64,000 nucleotides of DNA, from NCBI RefSeq assembly GCF_002307475.1, contig NZ_NTMH01000041.1:1552-65551 (forward strand). The letters run 5' to 3'. Numbering within the stretch: position 1 is the first letter of the stretch; the number at the start of each line of letters is the position of its first letter. Below are positions 45,488 through 54,376 of this stretch, piece after piece. Below the pieces are notes generated by a model, which saw only the letters and a program-made list of their open reading frames with translations, made no database searches and had not been told where the DNA came from. The DNA is from Pantoea allii. GTDB taxonomy: Bacteria > Pseudomonadota > Gammaproteobacteria > Enterobacterales > Enterobacteriaceae. The position numbers and the translations under genes were made by a program.

Positions 45488-46661
45488 CAGCGAGAGTAAA
45501 CCTGCCGTAGCGGCACCGGCTAACAAGCACGTATCCAGCAAGCTCGGCCTGCGTAACCTGCAGGTGTTGGTGATGCTGGGGGCGATTGTCTTGATTGCCC
45601 TGTTCTTTACCTGGACGACCGACGGTGCCTGGCTCAGTCCGCGCAACGTTTCTAACCTGCTGCGCCAGACGGCGATCACCGGCATTCTGGCGGTGGGCAT
45701 GGTGTTTGTAATTATCTCCGCCGAGATCGATCTGTCCGTCGGCTCCATGATGGGGCTGTTGGGCGGCGCGGCGGCAATCTTTGACGTCTGGCTGGGCTGG
45801 CCGCTGCCGCTGACTATCGTGGTCACGCTGGTGCTGGGGCTGTTGCTCGGCACCTGGAACGGCTGGTGGGTGGCTTACCGCAAGGTGCCATCATTTATTG
45901 TGACCCTGGCCGGCATGCTGGCGTTTCGCGGTATTCTGGTGGGCATCACCAATGGCACCACCGTGGCCCCAACGAGTCCGGCGATGTCGCAGATTGGGCA
46001 GAGTTATCTGCCCGGCGGTATCGGTTTTGGCTTTGGTTTTGCGGGCCTGGCGCTGTTTATTCTGTGGCAGTGGCGCCTACGACTGCGTCGTCAGCAACTG
46101 GGTCTGGCTCAACCTGCCGCCTCCGGCACCGTAGCACGGCAGGCCATTACCGCCGTCCTGGTACTGGGCGCGATCTGGCTGCTGAACGACTATCGCGGCG
46201 TACCGACACCGGTACTGTTGCTGGCATTGCTGCTGCTGGTGGGGATGTTTATGGCCACTCGCACTGCCTTTGGACGCCGTATCTATGCCATTGGCGGCAA
46301 CATTGATGCCGCGCGGCTCTCCGGTATTAACGTGGCGCGCACCAAGCTGGCGGTGTTTGCCATCAATGGCCTGATGGTGGCGATTGCCGGGCTGATCCTT
46401 AGCTCGCGGCTCGGCGCGGGTTCCCCTTCCGCCGGGAACATTGCCGAACTGGATGCCATTGCGGCCTGCGTGATTGGCGGCACCAGCCTGGCGGGTGGCG
46501 TGGGGTCGGTAGCGGGCGCCGTGATGGGCGCGTTTATCATGGCCTCACTGGACAACGGTATGAGCATGATGGATGTACCGACTTTCTGGCAGTACATCGT
46601 CAAAGGGGCCATTTTACTGTTAGCGGTGTGGATGGATACCGCCACGCGTCGCCGCCTGTAA
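45480..46661 (+). CDS. xylH: Xylose ABC transporter permease XylH
   Basis: Inner-membrane permease of the xylose importer; about 10-11 helices. From the ATG at 45480 it is 393 aa, exactly the E. coli length, with GGAG eight bases upstream; a GTG at 45471 in frame would add three residues. The family block VGMVFVIISAEIDLSVGSMM and the ELDAIAACVIGGTSLAGG block are nearly identical to E. coli. It is larger than RbsC because of an extra central segment (about 190-240), also found in E. coli XylH. Confidence 0.95.
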   Translation: MLNSESKPAVAAPANKHVSSKLGLRNLQVLVMLGAIVLIALFFTWTTDGAWLSPRNVSNLLRQTAITGILAVGMVFVIISAEIDLSVGSMMGLLGGAAAIFDVWLGWPLPLTIVVTLVLGLLLGTWNGWWVAYRKVPSFIVTLAGMLAFRGILVGITNGTTVAPTSPAMSQIGQSYLPGGIGFGFGFAGLALFILWQWRLRLRRQQLGLAQPAASGTVARQAITAVLVLGAIWLLNDYRGVPTPVLLLALLLLVGMFMATRTAFGRRIYAIGGNIDAARLSGINVARTKLAVFAINGLMVAIAGLILSSRLGAGSPSAGNIAELDAIAACVIGGTSLAGGVGSVAGAVMGAFIMASLDNGMSMMDVPTFWQYIVKGAILLLAVWMDTATRRRL

Positions 46662-46754
46662 TCGTGTGAACGATCACACTGTGGCGCAAACCATTTCTGT
46701 GGCGCATCCAGCTGTGTTATGCAATGCGCTGGGAGTTAAAGGGATTGTGCCACT

Positions 46755-47930
46755 ATGCATGAAAAACGATACCGCATTACCCTGCTGTTTAACGCCAACA
46801 AGGTTTACGATCGTCAGGTAGTAGAAGGCGTTGGCGAGTATTTACAGGCTTCGCAGACCAACTGGGATATTTTCATTGAGGAGGACTTCCGTTGCCGCAT
46901 TGATAATATTCAGGAATGGCTGGGTGACGGGGTTATTGCGGATTATGACGATAGTTCGATTCAGCGCTCTCTGGCCGACGTGGCTGTGCCGATTGTCGGC
47001 GTGGGCGGTTCGTATCACAGGGAAGAAGACTATCCACCAGTGCACTATATTGCCACCGATAACACTGCGCTGGTGGAAAGCGCCTTTCTGCATCTGAAAG
47101 AGCGCGGCATCAACCGTTTCGCCTTTTACGGTTTACCGGCCTCCAGCGGTAAACGCTGGGCGCAGGAGCGTGAACTGGCGTTTCGCAAAATGGTGATGCG
47201 CGAGCGTTACATGGGCGTGGTCTATCAGGGCATGGAGACTGCCTCTGAGAACTGGCAGCACGCACAAAACCGTCTGGCCGACTGGCTGCAAACGCTTCCT
47301 CCCCATACCGGCATTATCGCCGTTACCGACGCCCGTGCGCGCCATCTGCTGCAGGCCTGCGAATACCTGAAAATTCCGGTGCCGGAGAAGCTGTGTGTCA
47401 TCGGGATCGATAACGAAGAGCTGACGCGTTACCTGTCCCGCGTGGCGCTGTCCTCAGTCGTTCAGGGATCGCGGCAGATGGGTTACCAGGCCGCTAAACT
47501 GCTGCATCGTCTGCTCGATCAACAATCTCTGCCGTTACAGCGCATTTTAGTGCCGCCGGTAAAAGTCATTGCCCGCCGTTCCACCGATTTCCGTTCGTTG
47601 CACGATCCCGCTGTCATTCAGGCGATGCACTTTATCCGCTTCAACGCCTGCAAGGGCATCAAGGTTGAGCAGGTGCTGGATGCCATTGGCATGTCGCGCT
47701 CAAACCTGGAGAAGCGTTTCCGGGATGAAACTGGCGATACGATTCACGCCATGATCCACCGCGAGAAGCTGGAGAAGGCCAGGGAGCTGCTGGCGGGTTC
47801 GTCGCTGAGTATCAATGAGATCTCACAGATGTGCGGCTATCCGTCGTTGCAGTATTTCTATTCGGTGTTTAAGAAGAGCTATGCCACGACGCCGAAGGAG
47901 TACCGCCAGGAGAATGGCGAGGTGGTGTAG
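46755..47930 (+). CDS. xylR: Xylose operon activator XylR
   Basis: Xylose-responsive activator of xylAB and xylFGH. 391 aa (E. coli 392): N-terminal LacI/PBP-type ligand domain (RITLLFNANKVYDRQVVEGV) and a C-terminal AraC-type double helix-turn-helix from about residue 285 (GIKVEQVLDAIGMSRSNLEK; SINEISQMCGYPSLQYFYSV). Follows xylH after 93 bp that includes a small GTGTGA/TCACAC stem, so it may have its own weak promoter, as in E. coli. Confidence 0.96.
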   Translation: MHEKRYRITLLFNANKVYDRQVVEGVGEYLQASQTNWDIFIEEDFRCRIDNIQEWLGDGVIADYDDSSIQRSLADVAVPIVGVGGSYHREEDYPPVHYIATDNTALVESAFLHLKERGINRFAFYGLPASSGKRWAQERELAFRKMVMRERYMGVVYQGMETASENWQHAQNRLADWLQTLPPHTGIIAVTDARARHLLQACEYLKIPVPEKLCVIGIDNEELTRYLSRVALSSVVQGSRQMGYQAAKLLHRLLDQQSLPLQRILVPPVKVIARRSTDFRSLHDPAVIQAMHFIRFNACKGIKVEQVLDAIGMSRSNLEKRFRDETGDTIHAMIHREKLEKARELLAGSSLSINEISQMCGYPSLQYFYSVFKKSYATTPKEYRQENGEVV

Positions 47931-48586
47931 AAGCCCGGGCTGTGAGCATATCGGTACATCGATTACCTGTCGCCAGATCGCGCTTTTAATCATGATTAAT
48001 ATATCCTGCCCGCGTTTTTATCGCTGCTGCTCTTGTAACCTTAACCCTGTAATTACAGAAAAAAAAGTATTTATAATCAGGCAGTGCTGACCCTTACTCA
48101 ACGTTTCATCAGGCGAATTGAAAAGAAATTATATGAAAATATGTGAATGGAAATCTGTTCAGCCTAATATCCAAACACCACCTTTTTCTCTAAGGAAGTC
48201 AGCATTTAAAAAGAAGTAAGGCAATATTTGAAAAGATGCAAAAAAGATAAATACATTCCAACATAAGCCTACGCCAATACGCCAGAAATGCTCGGCACGG
48301 GCATACGAATGGTCATGTGACGGAAAATGCGTATCGCCTTTAGCGGCTATGGTGAAAAAAATATCTCCATCAGGCGTCCAGAACGTTGACCTGAAACTGC
48401 CCTCCGTTTCCTGCATCTGGCAAAGGAAGGAAGATACATTACGGCTTCAATCAAATTGCAAGATATCATGTTAAAAATTGCAATCCATTCAGATGCAGTA
48501 ATTGATCTCAATCATTAAAAACAGTAACACAGAATTTAATATGCTCACTCCACACTGAATTCTTAAATTTATCGGAGCATATAACG
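47931..48586. other. AT-rich gap after xylR; only a doubtful minus-strand reading frame
   Basis: Composition falls sharply after xylR, marking the start of the accessory block. A minus-strand frame at 48159-48416 could encode 85 aa (MQETEGSFRSTFWTPDGDIF start, then a hydrophobic stretch FWRIGVGLCWNVFIFFASF and a charged end). The bases before its ATG are pyrimidine-rich (CTTCCTTCC), with no Shine-Dalgarno. It may be a fragment of a small membrane protein. No other gene is seen. Confidence 0.35.
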
Positions 48587-49522
48587 ATGAGAGAAAAATT
48601 ACTGTTACTCCCCGTGTCTGTCGCATTAGCATTTCAGAGTCATGCAGCAGTCCCGGAAGTCACATTCAATCTTTATAAAAATAAAGATGCATACTGGACG
48701 GCGGAAAAAATTCAAAAAGCAGCCCCTATGGAGGCAGTAGAAGCGCATCGCATCCAGCACACCCACGAGGTTTATCAAAATAAAGAGCCGTCTCCGGATC
48801 TTTCATCTGAGAATAAGTTCAGGAAACGCCCCCGAAATATGAATGGAATACCAACAAAAGCGAACATTGAAGTGCAGCCTTATAGAACGGCGGGAAAGTT
48901 ATTTTTTTCTGATGATTCTGGTAAGAATAAATATTGTAGTGCTCAATATATCAAAAGTAAAAATCTGCTGCTAACAGCAGGACATTGTGTACGTAATGCC
49001 GTGACAAAAAAATGGTATAGTCATTTCATTTTTTATCCCCGCTATTCAAACGGACCCAAAGATAAAAGTACAGGATGGTTATGTGCAACAACATGGTCTG
49101 ATTATACAAAAGAAATTCCCGGATGGTCACAAAATTGGGGTAAGGACTACGCTTTTATTTATACGCTTTCACCGTCAAAAAATGGCTATCTGGGTTACAG
49201 AATCAATAGCACGGAAAAAGCCACAACTGCAATAGGCTATCCGGGTAATTATGAAAAAGGTCATTATCTGATGGCGATGTCCGGCACACAGATGCGTGTA
49301 ACTGGGTCTCCTGTTATTGAAATGCAGATCAACCGCATGCGCAGTGGCAATAGTGGCGGTGCCTGGATAGTAAATTTTAGCGACAATAATGTAAACAGTA
49401 ACTATGTGACTGGTATCAACTCATTCCATTACACGAACAAACCAGACAGTGAATTTAGTCCTCTGTTCGACAAGGATTTTATTACGCTAATGAACTTTAG
49501 TAATAATAAATGTTTGTATTAA
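48587..49522 (+). CDS. Exported trypsin-like serine protease (S1 / V8-like)
   Basis: 311 aa with a Sec signal peptide (MREKLLLLPVSVALAFQSHA), a probable pro-region to about residue 90 ending in a basic stretch (FRKRPRN), and a chymotrypsin-fold protease domain. The catalytic triad is readable: His133 (LLTAGHCVRN), Asp187 (KDYAFI) and Ser256 (SGNSGGAW). The layout resembles the glutamyl-endopeptidase/V8-type group, which is secreted. Substrate preference cannot be told. AT-rich, codon use unlike xylR, so likely acquired. GGAG nine bases before the ATG. Followed by a terminator at 49634. Confidence 0.82.
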   Translation: MREKLLLLPVSVALAFQSHAAVPEVTFNLYKNKDAYWTAEKIQKAAPMEAVEAHRIQHTHEVYQNKEPSPDLSSENKFRKRPRNMNGIPTKANIEVQPYRTAGKLFFSDDSGKNKYCSAQYIKSKNLLLTAGHCVRNAVTKKWYSHFIFYPRYSNGPKDKSTGWLCATTWSDYTKEIPGWSQNWGKDYAFIYTLSPSKNGYLGYRINSTEKATTAIGYPGNYEKGHYLMAMSGTQMRVTGSPVIEMQINRMRSGNSGGAWIVNFSDNNVNSNYVTGINSFHYTNKPDSEFSPLFDKDFITLMNFSNNKCLY

Positions 49523-49633
49523 AATCCAATGTTTAGCAAACCATAATATCCGATTGTATTATTCATGAAGCGTTAACGTGATAGTCAGTTTACTGCCTTT
49601 CACCGCACGTGTTATGCCATAAGGAAAATCAGG

Positions 49634-49676
49634 AAAGCCAGTTCTGTTATCCCAGGCTGGCTTTATTATTTTTTTT
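49634..49676 (+). terminator. Terminator after the serine protease gene
   Basis: AAAGCCAG (49634-49641) / CTGGCTTT (49657-49664) followed by ATTATTTTTTTT. A standard intrinsic terminator about 110 bases after the protease stop. It lies inside a weak 65-aa frame (49609-49806), which argues against that frame being a gene. Confidence 0.8.
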
Positions 49677-49833
49677 AGAGGGAAAAATAAAATATCAAAG
49701 GCCTAATGAAATCTTTCCGGAGAATAATCTCATGATACATGATAAATTCGCTATTGAGATAATTATTGGTTGCCTTGTGATAAGTAAAACACTCCAGGAA
49801 GCGTAAGGGTGAGTGTAGCAGAAATTATTTTCT

Positions 49834-49873
49834 GTTAAACAGGGCGGCAGGAAGTTCTGCCACCCTGTTTAAC
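49834..49873. terminator. Large hairpin at the 3' end of the LysR gene
   Basis: GTTAAACAGGG-C-GGCAG (49834-49850) pairs with CTGCC-A-CCCTGTTTAAC (49857-49873): a 17-bp stem with one mismatch and a 6-base loop. It lies between the protease terminator and the LysR stop codon. It can end LysR transcription (minus strand) and block read-through from the left. Confidence 0.75.
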
Positions 49874-49906
49874 AATAATTATGCTGAGTAAGCAATATCC
49901 CACTGT

Positions 49907-50785
49907 TTAATGTGTTTCTGTAATACTGTCGAAAACAGACCTGTTTATATTGTTGTTTTCTTTAAGGAAATAGAGGTAGGTTTTAATCGAAATATCAATG
50001 CTTACGTCACTCATCATTTTAAACTCCACCCCATTCAATGGTTTGTAAATTTTATAAAAATCCATTCCCTTTATTACGCCGACAGCATCGCCAGCACAAA
50101 TTAAATCTGTATAGTGAGAGATTTCATTAACAATAAGTATTTGTGCATTTCTGAAAAGACAACAAACACGTTTGGAAATCATACTGACATTCTCATGACA
50201 AACTGATTTTTTATCAATAATAAATACAGTGTCAATATTTCTACTTTCCAGAATGTCCTGGATTTTGCTGTTATAAAAGAGTGAGACCTTTTCAGAGAGT
50301 AGTTCCACAGAGTCAATAGCCGCATGATTAATCATGCGCTGTGAAACTACCATATCCACGTCCTCAGAAAGTAGTTTTTCAAGTGCCAACTCTTTCCCGA
50401 ATTCCATAAAGAAAACATTACTGATTTTTTTCTTTTTCTTGAGAGAGTATATGAACTTGTTAACTGTATGGTTATAATTAACTTCCATACCTATTTTTAA
50501 GTCATTCCTTTGCCTTCCTCTGATTTTTTCTTTTACATAAGAATTTTCAATGTTATATATCTCCTCATGGAAAGGTAAAAGTTTTTCATAAAATTCTTTT
50601 CCTTTCTCAGTGAGTATTAGATCGTTATGCCTTCTAACAAAAAGCTTAAATCCCACCCATGATTCGAGAGTTTTTATTCTCCGACAAACAGGTGAAGAGG
50701 TCAGGTTAAGAGAAAAAGAGGCTTCTTTAATCGTCCCTTCTTTTACAACTGCCATAAAAGATTCAAGTGTTTTTGATATTAGCAA
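49907..50785 (-). CDS. LysR-family transcriptional regulator (candidate regulator of the LPMO locus)
   Basis: 292 aa. N-terminal winged helix (TLESFMAVVKEGTIKEASFS ... SSPVCRRIKTLESWVGFKLF) followed by the co-inducer domain (DLKIGMEVNYNHTVNKFIYS; ICAGDAVGVIKGMDFYKIY). TTG start at 50785, placed from the usual position of the first helix; GAGGG lies 11 bases upstream, so the start is not firm. Strongly AT-rich with many Asn, Ile and Lys. It is divergent from the LPMO gene across a 970-bp gap and backs onto the protease gene; LysR proteins usually control divergent neighbours. In Serratia a LysR regulator (ChiR) controls chitinase and CBP21 genes nearby, a suggestive parallel only. Confidence 0.8.
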   Translation of the reverse strand: MLISKTLESFMAVVKEGTIKEASFSLNLTSSPVCRRIKTLESWVGFKLFVRRHNDLILTEKGKEFYEKLLPFHEEIYNIENSYVKEKIRGRQRNDLKIGMEVNYNHTVNKFIYSLKKKKKISNVFFMEFGKELALEKLLSEDVDMVVSQRMINHAAIDSVELLSEKVSLFYNSKIQDILESRNIDTVFIIDKKSVCHENVSMISKRVCCLFRNAQILIVNEISHYTDLICAGDAVGVIKGMDFYKIYKPLNGVEFKMMSDVSIDISIKTYLYFLKENNNINRSVFDSITETH

Positions 50786-51755
50786 TTTCTCAAGCCCTCA
50801 CAGTGAAATATACGCTGAACATCATTATTCAAAACACTTGTTAATTGCAACATGAAATTATCAACTGATCATATTATTTTCTATATTTTTTAATGGTATA
50901 CCAATTCTGGCAATATTACGTTGCTAAAGTGGCATTTGGAATTTGTTCACGGCAAGGGCAACATACTTAACAGACGAAACAAGCATCGTTTCGGATGATG
51001 GAATTTTGATGTCAAGTGCTATTAATCATGAAATTAACTTAGATCAAAAAACAAAATAAAATTTTTGTAACTGAACGTTATTTTTAAATAAGAATTTAGA
51101 GGTTGATATCAGAGATTATCTTTATGATTTTTGTTTATAAGTGATAGTGGAGTGTGTTACGAGCAGATAACTCATTCTGGAAAAAGGAAATGTCAAAAAT
51201 TTCATTTACGAGGAAGGGGGGAGCATCGTTGGAAGGCTGAAAAATTCAACATTATTTTATTTTTTAGCGAAGGGTGAAAATAGAAAATATCGACTCGCAT
51301 TTAACTATATTCCAGTTTCATTAAAAAGGAGAGGGCCGTTGTCTGCTTTAAGGGTGGTTCTTATGTTAATAGCTGAAATTAAAAAAATAAGAAAATTTTT
51401 CAGAAGGTAACCTGAAGAAAAAACATTTTTATTATCAATGAGTTAACTCTGTTTCTTTAGTTCTATAGGTTTTTAGAACTGAAGGTTTATTAAATATGGT
51501 TTTATTTTTCTGACGCTAGTTAGTCGGTGTGGCTTAATTAAAAAAAGGAGGGTAAAGCAATACTGTAAAATTTAAATTATCTTCATGTATGCTTTTTTGC
51601 GGGTTAACAGAAACTCTGAAAACCATTTCAGTTTGTTGCTTTTTAATTTTTTGCCCCATAGAGATAGCATGCAATATCGCACGGTGAGTTGTTTGGTATT
51701 TATTTAGCAACCGATAATATCTGTTAAGAGTTTAATAACATTAGGAGATTTAAAA
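50786..51755. promoter_or_regulatory. 970-bp AT-rich intergenic region between LysR and LPMO genes
   Basis: No reading frame of note on either strand. Very AT-rich, with many A and T tracts, as expected for an H-NS-silenced regulatory region of an acquired locus. The plus-strand end supplies a TTAGGAG ribosome site for the LPMO gene. I could not pick a reliable promoter: several TATAAT-like hexamers occur by composition alone. Confidence 0.5.
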
Positions 51756-53126
51756 ATGAAAAACATTATTTCTAAACCCAAAGAGGGTCTGTCTTCCCGC
51801 CATGGGCATGTTTTTTCGCCAAAGTCACGCGCCTATTTCGCCTGGGAAAAGGGACAAATTGACGATGGTATGTTGAATCAGCGTGAGGCTGGGAAGTTTT
51901 TTCCTGCAAAGTTGAGCGGTCTGGCCGATCCGGTTGCACCGACGGATGTTTATAGTGCGCTTCCGCCGCGCGACGGGGAAATTGCCAGTGCTAATCAGGG
52001 AAACGCAAGATTTCTTGACCAGCCAGGCTCAGACTGGCCCAAGCACGATGTGATTTCCAGTCAGCTGCTACCTGTTCGCTGGCATTACTCTGCTGTTCAT
52101 GTCACTCGTCGCTGGAATTACTTTATTACCCGTAAAGACTGGAACCCTGATTTACCTTTAAGTCGCGAGCAATTTGATGAAAAGCCTTTTTTTAGCGTTG
52201 AATTAACCGAACAGCCCTTCTGGAGTCATGGTGACGCCCTGACGCCGCCTAATCCGACCGAACATATGCTGATGTTGCCTGAACGACGCGGTTATCATGT
52301 ATTACTGGCGGTGTGGGAAATCGCAAATACCGGAAATGCGTTTTATCAGGTCATTGATTTAAATTTCACCGACAGCACGATTTCGCTTCCACCTCCCGCG
52401 GCACCAGAAGCCTTACGGGTTAAGGGCGTAACGGGTAATACCATTTCACTTACCTGGAGTGCCCCGTCGGTAGCGGCAGCTTATTACACTATCTATCGTG
52501 ACGGAGTATTCGCTGACCGCGTAAAAGCGATGGAATTTACTGATTCAGGGCTGAAAGAAGATACGGAATATACCTATGAAGTCACCAGCGTCGATATGTC
52601 CGGAACGGAATCTGCTCGCAGTCATGCTTTAACTGTACGGACCCAGTCCAGCGCCGCTATTGATCATCCACCTTCTGCACCTGAAAACTTACACTGTATG
52701 CAGGTTACCACCAACAGTATTAGCTTGATGTGGAGTCCGTCGCAGAGTCCGGTCGCTATTCAGTGCTATATCCTTCACCGGGATGGTCAAGTCATTGCGC
52801 GTACGCCTGCCAGTCAGTTGACATATGTTGACAGCAATCTTCAGGAAGGTACGACATATCACTATTATGTCGTTGCACAAAATGAAAACGGATGCTTATC
52901 CGCGCCCGGTAATCAACTTGCCATGACTACTGAGCGAACATCAACGACAACCCCCGATCCGGCGCCACATCGTAAATGGGCTTTACGCTCTACATTTAGC
53001 GCGGGCGAAATTGTTTCTCACAATGGCAGCTTATGGCAGTGTATTCAGACACACGTAGCGTATTCACCCGAATGGGCGCCCGGAGCTTCTGATTCCGCCA
53101 CGCTATGGCGCCTGATCAAAGCGTAA
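51756..53126 (+). CDS. Chitin-type lytic polysaccharide monooxygenase (AA10) with FnIII and CBM5/12 domains, no signal peptide
   Basis: 456 aa. AA10 copper enzyme domain about 16-207: HGHVFSPKSRAYFAW supplies brace His16, SAVHVTRRWNYFITRKDW supplies the second brace His115, and WEIANTGNAFYQVIDLNF carries the axial Phe region, all very similar to Serratia CBP21. Then two fibronectin III domains (about 215-297 and 306-393), a Thr/Pro linker and a CBM5/12 chitin-binding domain (about 407-453; FSAGEIVSHNGSLWQC). Unusually, residues 1-15 (MKNIISKPKEGLSSR) are no signal peptide: no hydrophobic core, and the frame upstream has no start codon before a stop. His16 must become N-terminal to bind copper. 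GGAG precedes the ATG. A holin-like gene follows after 122 bp. Confidence 0.9.
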   Translation: MKNIISKPKEGLSSRHGHVFSPKSRAYFAWEKGQIDDGMLNQREAGKFFPAKLSGLADPVAPTDVYSALPPRDGEIASANQGNARFLDQPGSDWPKHDVISSQLLPVRWHYSAVHVTRRWNYFITRKDWNPDLPLSREQFDEKPFFSVELTEQPFWSHGDALTPPNPTEHMLMLPERRGYHVLLAVWEIANTGNAFYQVIDLNFTDSTISLPPPAAPEALRVKGVTGNTISLTWSAPSVAAAYYTIYRDGVFADRVKAMEFTDSGLKEDTEYTYEVTSVDMSGTESARSHALTVRTQSSAAIDHPPSAPENLHCMQVTTNSISLMWSPSQSPVAIQCYILHRDGQVIARTPASQLTYVDSNLQEGTTYHYYVVAQNENGCLSAPGNQLAMTTERTSTTTPDPAPHRKWALRSTFSAGEIVSHNGSLWQCIQTHVAYSPEWAPGASDSATLWRLIKA

Positions 53127-53248
53127 ATTCAGTATGGCAAAAAAGATAGCCGGCCTCCGGCTATCTTTATCACTCATCTGAGGAATGGGATTACATCAGA
53201 TTGGCATATTGATAATGGAAGAATTTGAAAATTTATTCAGGGTGAAAG

Positions 53249-53557
53249 ATGTTTAGCAATATTATTTGTCAACCAGACTATCGTGTTATCGCCGCCTCTT
53301 TTTCAGGTGCGCTCGTTTTTTTTCTGATTGAGAAAAAGTACAAGCGGAGTAAAAAATGGGTGCTGTTTGGGATATCGTTTGTTATGGGTATTCTTGGTGC
53401 CGATGCGGCGGTTTCAATTTTAAGTCATTATTTCTCTGAGGACATTGGCTGTGGAAGGGAGGTTGGTGGGTTTGTATGCAGTGTGACCATTGTGAGTCTG
53501 GGGAAGGGTTTACTCTCATTACCTGATATACTGTTTAGAAAATTCAAAAGGAATTAA
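53249..53557 (+). CDS. Holin-like three-helix membrane protein
   Basis: 102 aa with three hydrophobic segments: about 12-28 (VIAASFSGALVFFLIE), 37-58 (WVLFGISFVMGILGADAAVS) and 71-90 (VGGFVCSVTIVSLGKGLLSL), a short basic loop after the first and a basic tail (FRKFKRN). Size, topology and the SGA...FF...KK...W opening resemble phage holins of the putative-holin families often found in phage lysis cassettes and in holin-dependent secretion loci. No endolysin, spanin or other phage gene is present, so this is a stand-alone copy. Co-oriented after the leaderless LPMO, which suggests a role in its release. AT-rich like its neighbours. Holin function is inferred. Confidence 0.62.
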   Translation: MFSNIICQPDYRVIAASFSGALVFFLIEKKYKRSKKWVLFGISFVMGILGADAAVSILSHYFSEDIGCGREVGGFVCSVTIVSLGKGLLSLPDILFRKFKRN

Positions 53558-54376
53558 CGTGAAAACGGCTGTGCATTGCTAAAGTCATTAATCAATAAAA
53601 CGGCCTGAAATAAAGAAAAATAAAGGGATTGATAAAATAGTCTGAAGCGTTCCACTTAATTAATTATTGCTTTACTGCCCACAATCGACAGTTGGCGATG
53701 GACCTTGAGAACACGTTGATGGGGGTGATGATATTGAAGAACCTGATGCTGAATATCTTCTTTAGCGTAATATTTCATTAATTTCAGGGGCGACTATAAA
53801 GGCACACATATGCACTGGCTGCAGCAAATTCAGCATCAGTATCAAATGTAGGGGTATTGACCTTGCGGTTTGCCTGTTTTTGTCTCCGTGGTGCCTGAAA
53901 GACACTCCCGTTAAAGTATAGATCGCAACGTTTTAGCGCCCCCATAATGCCATTATTGATAGTTCCGGTGCTGTAATCATCATGACGGAGTTATCGCCTG
54001 TTCACCCGTGACGAGTTTATCGCATGCGTTTGCGTTCTGGCTCCTGGCTATGTGATGGTGCTTTACTGACTTATGAAGCAGCCAGTTGTCCTTTGCATTC
54101 CCGGAATAAAGCGTGCTCAACAGTAGGCATGGCTTAAAAGGGGGAAGCTATCGGGCCCATCTAATAAAAGTAACGTCTAATGCTTAAAGTTCGTAATGCC
54201 CTGCTGGGCGGTTACGCCGCCTGGGTGGCGCTCTGGAAAAATTACCTGCGGTTTTATGGCCAGGATCTGGATGATATCGTCCCTTATAATATAAGGCTCT
54301 GAGCCTAAGTCCTCTGGACTGCATTCCTGAAATAACGTTATACAAGATCTCCTCCAGCTTTTGAAAAGGATAAAAG
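53558..54376. other. Gap without an intact gene
   Basis: About 820 bp with no frame that looks like a full gene. It contains short fragments only, including the acetyltransferase-like remnant at 54180-54302. Composition rises from AT-rich back to normal across it, so it is probably the worn right boundary of the acquired block. No transposase or attachment-site repeat was recognised. Confidence 0.5.
54180..54302 (+). pseudogene. Possible remnant of a GNAT acetyltransferase gene
   Basis: A 40-aa frame (MLKVRNALLGGYAAWVALWK, then NYLRFYGQDLDDIV) resembles the first helices of GNAT N-acetyltransferases, where a W-x-x-L-W-x-x-Y-x-x-F-Y pattern is common. It stops after 40 residues, with no acetyl-CoA-binding region afterwards. 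Assignment is from a short pattern only. Confidence 0.3.

Noticed and set aside
46666..46679. GTGTGA-ACGA-TCACAC element between xylH and xylR as a CRP site
   Set aside because: The half-sites TGTGA and TCACA are separated by 4 bases; CRP sites need 6. It is better read as a short intercistronic stem.
49609..49806. 65-aa frame after the protease gene
   Set aside because: It spans an intrinsic terminator, lacks a ribosome site and resembles no family.
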